6,932 bases of DNA. It comes from Clostridiaceae bacterium. Lineage in GTDB: Bacteria; Bacillota_A; Clostridia; Acetivibrionales; Acetivibrionaceae. Position 1 is the first letter of the stretch. Every line of letters begins with the position of its first letter. The stretch is from positions 1 to 6,932 of the forward strand of contig JAAZCB010000800.1 in assembly GCA_012513545.1 (NCBI GenBank), read 5' to 3'. Under the pieces are notes generated by a model. That model worked only from the letters and a program-made list of their open reading frames with translations. It had not been told where the DNA came from and made no database searches. Position numbers and translations under genes: made by a program. Shown piece after piece: positions 1-6,228 of the stretch.

Positions 1-39
1 TCACTCAAAGAAATAAGTGGTTAATTTAAGGCATGTTTA

Positions 40-68
40 TTTACTAAACAATTATTTTATTCTATAAT
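40..68 (+). promoter_or_regulatory. Candidate sigma-A promoter for the kinase-regulator-binding protein operon
   Basis: A perfect -10 hexamer TATAAT sits at 63-68. A -35-like TTTACT (4 of 6 matches to TTGACA) lies at 40-45, with the optimal 17-nt spacer. Transcription would begin near 75, giving a leader of about 78 nt before the kinase start at 153. The leader contains a weak TACAA/TTGTA inverted repeat (81-85 and 97-101). I see no riboswitch or terminator in it. The region is AT-rich, so chance matches are possible, but the hexamer pair, spacing and placement agree well. Bases 1-39 show nothing I can assign. Confidence 0.5.
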
Positions 69-152
69 TAAGAATATATATACAATATTTTGAGTTTTGT
101 ATGGGAAGCTATGAATTTACTAATCTGATTATTTTTTAGGGATGTATTTTTT

Positions 153-1970
153 ATGCTTGGGTTATGGTACAATAAAGTAAATATCTGTTTAAATATATTA
201 AGGAAAAAGTATTCTGACTTAAAAATCAGTGTCAAGTTTGCCCTTTTCTATTTTATTATCCTGGTTGTATCTATGACATTGAGTAATATAATATATCAGA
301 AGATATACTCTAGTATAACAATAAAAAAGGTTAGCAGTGTATCGGTTCAGACTTTGTATTCAATAAAGACAAGCTTAAATATGATGATCAATAATATTAA
401 CAGTTATTCCAAAATGATATTGTCAGATTCTGATTTACAGTATTTATTGAGAAACGGGAATATTTATTACGATTTGAATGCCCAGGGAAGGGTCAGCACA
501 TATTTGTATAAGCTAATACAGGAAGTACCTGATATTTCGTCGGTACATATATTTGACTTTTCAGGTAACGAGTTCTCCGTGAGTTATAAGGATATATACA
601 AGTTCACGCCTCAGAAATTACAGGAAGCAGAATGGTATGAAGAGGTTGTAGATAACTCCGGAGCCTATATTCTAAAATTGAATGGTGGAGGAGCCTTCAG
701 CAATTATCACGATAAAAACTTTGTATCAATGATAAGACTTATAAGAGACATAAATACTACAGAGTCTATTGGTGTATTGATAATAAATATATCCGAAACA
801 GCCTTTATAGATTCTTATTATAACATAACAAACAACTATACTACAGGAATTTCGATTTTTGACGAAAATAATAATAGTATTATCAAAACAAATGTAATTG
901 AAGGAATAAAAATAGACAGTCTTATTTCAGAAAATGGAGACGAAGAGAGCGGAATCAGCTCTGAAACCATTAATAATGACAAGTATCTTGTGTCATATTT
1001 AAGGGATGATAGATTGAACTGGAAGATTGGAAGTATAATGCCTGTTAGTGAATTATCCAACGAAACCAATGGAACCGGTTTTGTCGGCTATGCCATTATT
1101 ATGATAAACAGCTTTATTTTGTTTATTGGCTCTGTTTTTACTTCAAGAATGATTACCATACCAATAAAAAAGTTGTTAAAATCCATGAAAAATGTTGAAA
1201 AAGGTGTTTTTACAGAGGTTGATATAAAAACGGGTGATAATGAGATCGGAAGACTCAGAGATGGCTACAATATTATGATTCGTGAAATACGAAACCTGTT
1301 TGACAAGATTATTGAAGAACAGAGAATAAAACGCATAGCTGAGCTTAATATGCTTCAGGCACAAATAAAACCTCATTTTCTTTACAATACCCTGGACTCA
1401 ATAAACTCTCTGGCATTATCAGGTAGGACTGAGGATGTAAGCAGCCTTATTGAGGCATTGGGAAGCTATTACCGCACAAGCCTAAGCAAAGGAAATGAAG
1501 TAATAACAATAAGAGAAGAAATTTTAATGGTAAAAAACTACATAAAGATTCAGCAAGTACGTTTTGGAGACAGTTTCTCTGAACATTATGACCTTGATGA
1601 AAGCTGTAGTAATTGCAAAATACTCAAACTTGTTCTTCAACCGCTTGTGGAAAATGCAATTAATCATGGAATAATTGCCAAACAAATAAAGGGTAATATA
1701 ACAATTATGACCAGACGTATGGAGGAGCGCATACTTATTGTGGTAGAAGACGACGGTGCCGGAATCCCGGAAGAAAAATTATCAGACATTATGAAAGGCG
1801 GAAACAGTTCGGCAATTTCGGGCTTTGGCTTAAAGTGCACTATAGACAGAGTAAAAATATATTACGGCATGGATTATTCTTTCGATATAGACAGTAAAGA
1901 AGGCTTAGGGACAAGGATTACAATAAATATACCTGCTTTTGAAGAAAGTGAGGAGTTACAGCTTGGCTGA
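153..1970 (+). CDS. YesM-type membrane sensor histidine kinase (HAMP, His_kinase, HATPase)
   Basis: This 605-residue protein is a sensor kinase of the YesM/LytS-like class (His_kinase family plus HATPase_c), which detects extracellular, usually carbohydrate, signals and phosphorylates a YesN-type regulator. A short cytoplasmic N-terminus leads to membrane segment 1 (about residues 27-47). An external sensing region of about 250 residues follows, of the size and place of a Cache domain, then membrane segment 2 (about 310-330) and a HAMP linker (about 331-385, with GDNEIGRL). The phosphoacceptor is H408 in QIKPHFLYNTLDS. The ATP-binding site shows the N box LVENAINHG (E500, N501, N504), a DDGAG box (D533-G537) and GFGL (557-560). 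The Asn that usually follows the last motif (GLxN) is replaced by Cys562. The ATG is preceded by AGGGATG at 138-144 with an 8-nt gap. The length is usual for the family. The gene overlaps the regulator gene by 8 nt, so the two are translationally coupled. The exact ligand cannot be read from the sequence. Confidence 0.95.
   Translation: MLGLWYNKVNICLNILRKKYSDLKISVKFALFYFIILVVSMTLSNIIYQKIYSSITIKKVSSVSVQTLYSIKTSLNMMINNINSYSKMILSDSDLQYLLRNGNIYYDLNAQGRVSTYLYKLIQEVPDISSVHIFDFSGNEFSVSYKDIYKFTPQKLQEAEWYEEVVDNSGAYILKLNGGGAFSNYHDKNFVSMIRLIRDINTTESIGVLIINISETAFIDSYYNITNNYTTGISIFDENNNSIIKTNVIEGIKIDSLISENGDEESGISSETINNDKYLVSYLRDDRLNWKIGSIMPVSELSNETNGTGFVGYAIIMINSFILFIGSVFTSRMITIPIKKLLKSMKNVEKGVFTEVDIKTGDNEIGRLRDGYNIMIREIRNLFDKIIEEQRIKRIAELNMLQAQIKPHFLYNTLDSINSLALSGRTEDVSSLIEALGSYYRTSLSKGNEVITIREEILMVKNYIKIQQVRFGDSFSEHYDLDESCSNCKILKLVLQPLVENAINHGIIAKQIKGNITIMTRRMEERILIVVEDDGAGIPEEKLSDIMKGGNSSAISGFGLKCTIDRVKIYYGMDYSFDIDSKEGLGTRITINIPAFEESEELQLG
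1948..1955 (+). promoter_or_regulatory. Ribosome binding site that decides the TTG start of the response regulator
   Basis: GTGAGGAG lies inside the last codons of the kinase gene. It is followed by 7 nt and then TTG at 1963, which begins a protein opening MADLKVLIVDDE, the normal opening of a receiver domain. The longer in-frame choices (TTG 1939, GTG 1948) lie upstream of or inside this site, lack a comparable site of their own, and would add an unusual basic tail ahead of the receiver. Confidence 0.75.
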
Positions 1971-3570
1971 TTTAAAAGTATTAATAGTAGACGACGAGAA
2001 GCTTGTTAGAAATCTTTTAAAAATGCGAATAAAGTGGGAAGAGTTTGGAATGAAAATTGTAGGAGAAGCCTCAAGCTCAAAGGAGGCTCTTGAATTGGTG
2101 GAAACCTTTAAGCCGGATATAATTTTTACAGATATTTGTATGCCGGTAATGAATGGAATTGAATTAAGCAAAGTTATTGCAGAAAAGCATCCAAACATTA
2201 AAATTGTTATTATTACCGGATACGACAGGTTTGATTATGCTAAAACAAGTATAAAACTTGGTGTGTTTGATTATTTACTTAAGCCTATTAATGGAGAAGA
2301 GATAAGGAGGGTGGCAGAGAAGTTAAGAGAAAAAATCAAGATGGAACGAAGCCATAAGAATGAATACATAAATCTTAAACTTCAATTGGATGAAAACCTG
2401 TCCTATATAAGGGAGAAATTTTTTAACGAACTAATCCAAACGGAGATGAGTGAGAAGGAAATATTAGAAAGACTTTCATGCTTAAAGCTGGATATGAAGC
2501 CGGACACAGATTTTTTTCAAGCTGCAATAGCGGAGATGAGCAATTTAACAGAAAAATTAGAAGGTGATTTGGAGAGCTTTAACTTTGAACTGGTGGTAAA
2601 TCTGGCGGAAAGTATTAACAATGATAATTACAAGCTAAATATATTTAAAGACAATAGCAATAAACTTGTTCTTATTAGCAATAATGACGGTTTTGATATG
2701 GAGGGTTTTTGCGGGATACTGAAAACTAAAATTACTAAGAGATATAAATGTGCTGTGTGTATAGGTATTGGAAACAAGGTCCAGGGAATTCAAGGAATCA
2801 AGAAATCTTATACTCAAGCTTGCGAGGCTTTGAATTACAAGCTTATAAAAGGGAAAAACCAGATCATAAATTACAGGGATGTTGTAGTTGTAAATGAGAA
2901 CAAGTGGGAAGTTAGTGCAGATAAAATTGAGAAGCTTACCTTTTGCATAAAATCCGGTTTAGGCGATAAAGCATCCGAATTTGTGGAGGAGATATTTTCT
3001 GATTTTTATTATAATCGTCAAAATACCATTGTTAGGGTAAGAATGGTATTAATTGGAGTGTTGACTGCATGCCAGCAGGTTATCATGGAAAATGGCAAAA
3101 TACCTCACGATTTGAAGGAATTCAATACCATCGACTATGACTATATTTCTGTACTGGACAATATACCTGATATTAAGGGTTATATGAAAAAATTTATTTC
3201 TGATTTGATAAGAGTGATTAATAAATCCGGAGAGAAGGTTTCCAACAGACTTATAGAGCAGATTAAGGAACACATTCAGAAAAATATGCATAGCTCCAAG
3301 CTTTCGCTATCAAGTGTGGCCAGAGAGTTTTACATTAGTCCTGGACATTTAAGCCGTCTGTTTAAACAGGAGACAAGTCAAACCTTTGTAAATTATGTTA
3401 CGAAAATACGAATAAATAAGGCAATGGAACTTCTAAAGGAAACTGACCTTAAAGTATATCAGGTAGGAGAAAAGATAGGAATTGATGATCCTCATTATTT
3501 CAGCATAATTTTTAAGAAATATACCGGATTGTCTGTTAACAAATTCCGAAAGATAAATCGTAGCAGATAA
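1963..3570 (+). CDS. YesN-type response regulator, receiver domain plus AraC-type DNA-binding domain
   Basis: This 535-residue cytoplasmic transcription factor is the partner of the kinase just upstream. The receiver domain (about residues 4-122) has the acidic pair D10-D11, the phosphoacceptor D57 in FTDICMPVMNG, T85 in ITGYDRFDYA and the switch lysine K107 in YLLKPI, so all catalytic positions are intact. A variable, mostly helical middle region (about 125-425) is typical of YesN proteins. The C-terminal 105 residues are an AraC-type double helix-turn-helix, recognisable from SVAREFYISPGHLSRLFK and from DDPHYFSIIFKKYTGLS in the second helix-turn-helix. The start is TTG at 1963, chosen for its ribosome binding site; this is 24 nt inside the longest open frame. 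The gene overlaps the kinase stop by 8 nt. Regulators of this family usually activate nearby glycan uptake or hydrolase genes, so the promoter of the permease genes downstream is a plausible target. That target is inference. Confidence 0.95.
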   Translation: MADLKVLIVDDEKLVRNLLKMRIKWEEFGMKIVGEASSSKEALELVETFKPDIIFTDICMPVMNGIELSKVIAEKHPNIKIVIITGYDRFDYAKTSIKLGVFDYLLKPINGEEIRRVAEKLREKIKMERSHKNEYINLKLQLDENLSYIREKFFNELIQTEMSEKEILERLSCLKLDMKPDTDFFQAAIAEMSNLTEKLEGDLESFNFELVVNLAESINNDNYKLNIFKDNSNKLVLISNNDGFDMEGFCGILKTKITKRYKCAVCIGIGNKVQGIQGIKKSYTQACEALNYKLIKGKNQIINYRDVVVVNENKWEVSADKIEKLTFCIKSGLGDKASEFVEEIFSDFYYNRQNTIVRVRMVLIGVLTACQQVIMENGKIPHDLKEFNTIDYDYISVLDNIPDIKGYMKKFISDLIRVINKSGEKVSNRLIEQIKEHIQKNMHSSKLSLSSVAREFYISPGHLSRLFKQETSQTFVNYVTKIRINKAMELLKETDLKVYQVGEKIGIDDPHYFSIIFKKYTGLSVNKFRKINRSR

Positions 3571-3581
3571 GTATTACGATT

Positions 3582-3589
3582 AAAGGAGG
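3582..3589 (+). promoter_or_regulatory. Strong Shine-Dalgarno preceding an ATA start
   Basis: AAAGGAGG is an almost complete match to the anti-Shine-Dalgarno sequence. Eight nucleotides later comes ATA at 3598, followed by AAA AAG, the usual opening (MKK) of a lipoprotein signal peptide. No ATG, GTG or TTG in this frame occurs before 3634, which is 44 nt past the site and too far to be served by it. Confidence 0.85.
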
Positions 3590-3597
3590 TTACAACA

Positions 3598-4908
3598 ATA
3601 AAAAAGTTTGTAAAAAAAACCGTTACACTTGTTTTGTTGTTGAGTATAGTATTATGTAATACCGGATGCAGTCTTGACAAGCAACCGAAAGAGGAAGCTA
3701 AACGTGAAACTGTTACACTTAAATTATGGCATCAATGGGTTCTTGAAACTGATTCTTCAACAAATTCTTTAAAAAGTGCTGTTAAAGAATGGAATGATAA
3801 TAATCCTGACATACAGATACAGGCTGACGGTATTAACGGAGAACAGTACAAGACTAAGATAAAGACAGCGTTAGCAGCTGGTGAGGCACCGGATATTTTT
3901 TATATGTGGGGCGGTAGTTTTGTATATCCCTACATAAAATCCGGTAATATACTTCCGCTTGATATTTATCTAGAGGATGGAATCAAAAATAAGTTGATAC
4001 CAGGAAGTTTGGAGTCGTGTGTATTTGATGGTAAAACCTACAGCCTTCCGATGTACACATTTATAGCAAGTCTGTATTGCAATGAAGAATTGTTCAATAA
4101 AGCAGGGGTAGGAATACCAGGTACATATGATGATCTGCTTAGCGCAGTAAAGACTTTCAGAAAAAAAGGTATTACACCTGTTGTTATAGGAGAAAAAGAC
4201 AGGTGGCCGGGTATGTACTGGTTTAATATACTGGCGATGAGACAGGCTGGAAACAAGGCATGTCTGGAGGCTATGAAAAGTCCTGAACTCTTCGGACAGC
4301 AGGAATTTCTGGAGGCGGCTGTTAAGCTTGATGAACTTGTAAAAGCCGGTGCTTTTAATGAAGATGCTTTCAGTATGGGATTTGACGAAATGCTCAGCGA
4401 GTTTAAACAGGGTAATGCAGCGATGATCTACCAGGGAAACTGGGTTGATGTGCATATTGAAGATTCAAGAGCAAAAACAAAGGGTAAGGTTGTGGCAGTT
4501 CCTTTTCCTGTCATACAAGGCGGTAAAGGCAATGTCAGTGACTTTCTCGGAGCTAATGTCGACGGTTATTACATAAATATTAATACTAAGTACAGGGACG
4601 AAGCTGTAAAAGTTTTAAAGTTTATCAGTGAAAAGGCAGGCAAGGAAGGTTACCTGAATGGTGCTGGAATACCATGCTGGAAGGATGAGGGTATAGACGA
4701 TACCATGTTATCAACTCTGTCGAAACAATCAGTGAAGCTTATGAGTACAGGAACTTCGTTTGTAGGATGGTGGGATACAATACTACCGGCTTCGGATTCT
4801 GAAATGCACAAAAGCCTGGTTGCCGAGTTGCTTGCAGGAAAAAAGACACCTGATGAATTTATCAGTGAAATGACGAAACTAAAAGGCAGCAACAATTTAG
4901 CTGATTGA
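3598..4908 (+). CDS. Family 1 extracellular sugar-binding lipoprotein, apparent ATA start
   Basis: This is a carbohydrate-binding lipoprotein of the SBP_bac_1 type, anchored outside the membrane, where it captures a sugar or oligosaccharide. Read from ATA 3598 it is 436 residues, a normal family length. It has a full signal peptide: basic KKFVKK, a hydrophobic core (residues 8-19) and a cleavage site before Cys24 (NTGC). The Asn at -3 of the lipobox is unusual, and a second Cys lies at position 20. The mature protein opens with a charged linker, then TLKLWHQW (40-47), TALAAGEAPDIFYMWGG, a DGKTYSLP turn and many aromatic residues such as the late GWWDT, all typical of oligosaccharide binders. 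The first canonical start in frame, TTG 3634, would remove the basic region and leave an 11-residue stub before Cys24. The gene follows the regulator by 27 nt without a terminator and is followed by a strong terminator. It may therefore serve the sensor kinase as well as, or instead of, the transporter. The ligand is unknown. Confidence 0.9.
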   Translation: MKKFVKKTVTLVLLLSIVLCNTGCSLDKQPKEEAKRETVTLKLWHQWVLETDSSTNSLKSAVKEWNDNNPDIQIQADGINGEQYKTKIKTALAAGEAPDIFYMWGGSFVYPYIKSGNILPLDIYLEDGIKNKLIPGSLESCVFDGKTYSLPMYTFIASLYCNEELFNKAGVGIPGTYDDLLSAVKTFRKKGITPVVIGEKDRWPGMYWFNILAMRQAGNKACLEAMKSPELFGQQEFLEAAVKLDELVKAGAFNEDAFSMGFDEMLSEFKQGNAAMIYQGNWVDVHIEDSRAKTKGKVVAVPFPVIQGGKGNVSDFLGANVDGYYININTKYRDEAVKVLKFISEKAGKEGYLNGAGIPCWKDEGIDDTMLSTLSKQSVKLMSTGTSFVGWWDTILPASDSEMHKSLVAELLAGKKTPDEFISEMTKLKGSNNLAD

Positions 4909-5041
4909 CACAACTTTCCCAAAGGACATATTTAGAGCAGAAATGCTTGTATTGTGCTGAAAAATAGTATTTTCAATATCTCTGCTATTAATCGAAAATC
5001 GAATAGAATGTATAAGTTATATCAATACAGCTTGTATTACT

Positions 5042-5072
5042 GCATATTCTCGCAAGAATATGCTATTTTTTT
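5042..5072 (+). terminator. Intrinsic terminator after the binding protein gene
   Basis: A perfect 9-bp stem, GCATATTCT paired with AGAATATGC (5042-5050 and 5055-5063), with loop CGCA, is followed at once by TATTTTTTT (5064-5072). It lies 134 nt after the binding-protein stop and 169 nt before the first permease start. It should end most transcripts from the sensor operon. Partial read-through into the permeases, or a role as an RNA-stabilising 3' end, is possible. Confidence 0.85.
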
Positions 5073-5115
5073 GAAGCTTTCTGTTAAAAAAATGAATAGT
5101 TTACAGAGTCTAAAG

Positions 5116-5143
5116 TTGTTAGAATTATCTATGAAATAATAAT
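5116..5143 (+). promoter_or_regulatory. Weak candidate promoter for the permease genes
   Basis: TTGTTA (5116-5121; 4 of 6 to the -35 consensus) and AATAAT (5138-5143; 5 of 6 to the -10 consensus) are separated by 16 nt, downstream of the terminator and about 100 nt before the permease start. A terminator followed by a long gap argues that some promoter exists here. A weak one that needs an activator such as the YesN-type regulator would be expected. The AT-rich context makes this particular pair uncertain. Confidence 0.25.
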
Positions 5144-5172
5144 TACAGGCATTTCAGAAGAATCATTTTTAG

Positions 5173-5194
5173 TTGTTTTTGATAAGTAAAACAA
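5173..5194. repeat. Perfect 7-bp inverted repeat, possible operator
   Basis: TTGTTTT (5173-5179) is the reverse complement of AAAACAA (5188-5194), with an 8-nt spacer TGATAAGT. It lies 46 nt before the permease start. It could be a protein-binding site or a weak RNA hairpin. AraC-type regulators more often bind direct repeats, so assignment to the upstream regulator is not secure. Confidence 0.3.
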
Positions 5195-5240
5195 GATAAG
5201 TATTTTCAGAGATATTATTATCTAAAAAGGGGATTATAGA

Positions 5241-6215
5241 ATGATTCAACAAAACACAGACCTGGGAGAAATTATAGAAATCAATCCAGAACCGGAAGAA
5301 GTAAAACCTTTTTATTCCAGGGGATTGTCAACAAACATAGAGTTGTTATTAATGCTTCTGCTACCCGCTATTTTCGTTTTTATCAATAACTATTTGCCTA
5401 TGATCGGTATTGTTATTGCCTTTAAAGACTATAATTATAGAGACAAACTCATGAGCCCGTGGTGTGGATTAAAAAACTTCGAATTTCTCTTCAAATCAAG
5501 AAATGCGTGGATTATTACCCGAAATACGATTGCATACAATCTTTTATTTATTTTAATCGGTCTTATCGTTGCAGTTACTGTTGCAATAATACTGAATGAA
5601 CTGAAAAACAAACATCTCGCCAAGTTATACCAGTCAATCATATTTCTTCCGTATTTTCTGTCGTGGGTTGTTGTAGCATACCTTGTGTATTCGGTACTTA
5701 GCCCTAATGGATTTTACAATAAGACTTTGGTGTCCCTGCTTGACTGGGCTCCCATAGACTGGTATACGGAGCCAAAGTATTGGCCGTTTATCATACCAAT
5801 TGTTAACACCTGGAAAACCATAGGCTATGGAATTGTAATCTATCTTGCCGGAATAACTGGTATTGATACTGAGTACTATGAAGCGGCGGTTTTGGATGGT
5901 GCAAACAAATTCCAGCAAATCTGGCATATTACTATACCCTTTTTGGTACCTTTAATGATAATAACAACAATAATGGCAATTGGAAATATATTCAGGGCTG
6001 ATTTTGGACTGTTTTATCAGGTTCCGATGCAGCAGGGGCTTCTTAAACCGACAACAGACGTCCTTGACACGTATATATACAATGCACTTCTTATCAGTGG
6101 AGACCTTGGAATGTCTTCAGCAGCAGGTGTGTATCAATCAGTGGTCGGCTTTGTGCTTGTACTTATAGCTAACTGGAGTATAGGTAAAATCAGCAGTGAA
6201 CACAGAGTATTTTAA
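5241..6215 (+). CDS. LplB-type carbohydrate ABC transporter permease
   Basis: This 324-residue integral membrane protein is one half of the channel of a carbohydrate importer of the LplB/MalF-like class. A charged 30-residue cytoplasmic tail is followed by about six membrane segments (roughly 33-56, 96-117, 129-153, 182-207, 232-255 and 294-313). The conserved loop that docks on the ATPase is clear: E214-A215-A216, then D219-G220-A221 and, further on, ITIP. Other family marks are FKDYNYRD near the first segment and IIFLPYFLSWVVV. The ATG is preceded by AAGGGG at 5227-5232 with an 8-nt gap. The second permease gene begins 13 nt after the stop, so the two form a pair. Relatives move oligosaccharides, including pectin and hemicellulose fragments; the substrate here cannot be read from the sequence. 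No ATPase gene is in the window, as is common where one MsmX-type ATPase serves several importers. Confidence 0.93.
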   Translation: MIQQNTDLGEIIEINPEPEEVKPFYSRGLSTNIELLLMLLLPAIFVFINNYLPMIGIVIAFKDYNYRDKLMSPWCGLKNFEFLFKSRNAWIITRNTIAYNLLFILIGLIVAVTVAIILNELKNKHLAKLYQSIIFLPYFLSWVVVAYLVYSVLSPNGFYNKTLVSLLDWAPIDWYTEPKYWPFIIPIVNTWKTIGYGIVIYLAGITGIDTEYYEAAVLDGANKFQQIWHITIPFLVPLMIITTIMAIGNIFRADFGLFYQVPMQQGLLKPTTDVLDTYIYNALLISGDLGMSSAAGVYQSVVGFVLVLIANWSIGKISSEHRVF

Positions 6216-6228
6216 TAGGGAGGTCGTT

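Larger units (their letters stand above)
4975..5216. repeat. 10-bp inverted repeat with partly overlapping 10-bp direct repeat, arms at both ends of the gap
   Basis: AATATCTCTG at 4975-4984 is the exact reverse complement of CAGAGATATT at 5207-5216. Each arm also overlaps a direct copy of AGTATTTTCA (4966-4975 and 5199-5208). The right arm ends about 10 nt before the permease Shine-Dalgarno, so in a read-through transcript the arms could pair and close a loop around the terminator. The match is short and the DNA AT-rich, so chance is a real possibility. Confidence 0.35.
4909..5240 (+). other. Structured 332-nt gap between binding protein and permease genes
   Basis: No credible gene lies here. 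The gap holds a strong intrinsic terminator (5042-5072), a weak promoter candidate (5116-5143), a 7-bp inverted repeat (5173-5179 with 5188-5194), a 10-bp inverted repeat whose arms are 4975-4984 and 5207-5216, and small AT-rich hairpins: AGCA-GAAA-TGCT near 4936-4947, and AGATA-TTAT-TATCT at 5210-5223 just before the permease ribosome binding site. The layout fits a boundary between two transcription units, or a site that sets unequal expression of binding protein and permeases. No catabolite-repression (cre) box was found by eye. Confidence 0.7.

Noticed and set aside
101..139. Possible 12-residue leader peptide ahead of the kinase (ATG 101 to TAG 139)
   Set aside because: There is no good ribosome binding site, no run of regulatory codons and no attenuator hairpin. 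Short open frames at 111 and 142 are equally likely by chance.
3612..3619. A8 run in the signal peptide as a phase-variation or frameshift site
   Set aside because: Slippage does not connect the frame to any usable start, and the sequence as given is in frame with the ATA start and the mature protein. Eight A's is not exceptional in such AT-rich DNA.
3970..4455. 161-codon open frame on the - strand inside the binding-protein gene
   Set aside because: It lies wholly antisense to a well-supported gene, shows no recognisable family features, and has His/Ser/Cys-rich random-looking composition. The other minus-strand frames inside the coding regions are rejected for the same reason.
4954..5139. 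61-codon open frame in the gap, starting GTG
   Set aside because: It has no ribosome binding site, runs straight through the terminator hairpin and T-tract, and its composition is what AT-rich non-coding DNA gives by chance.
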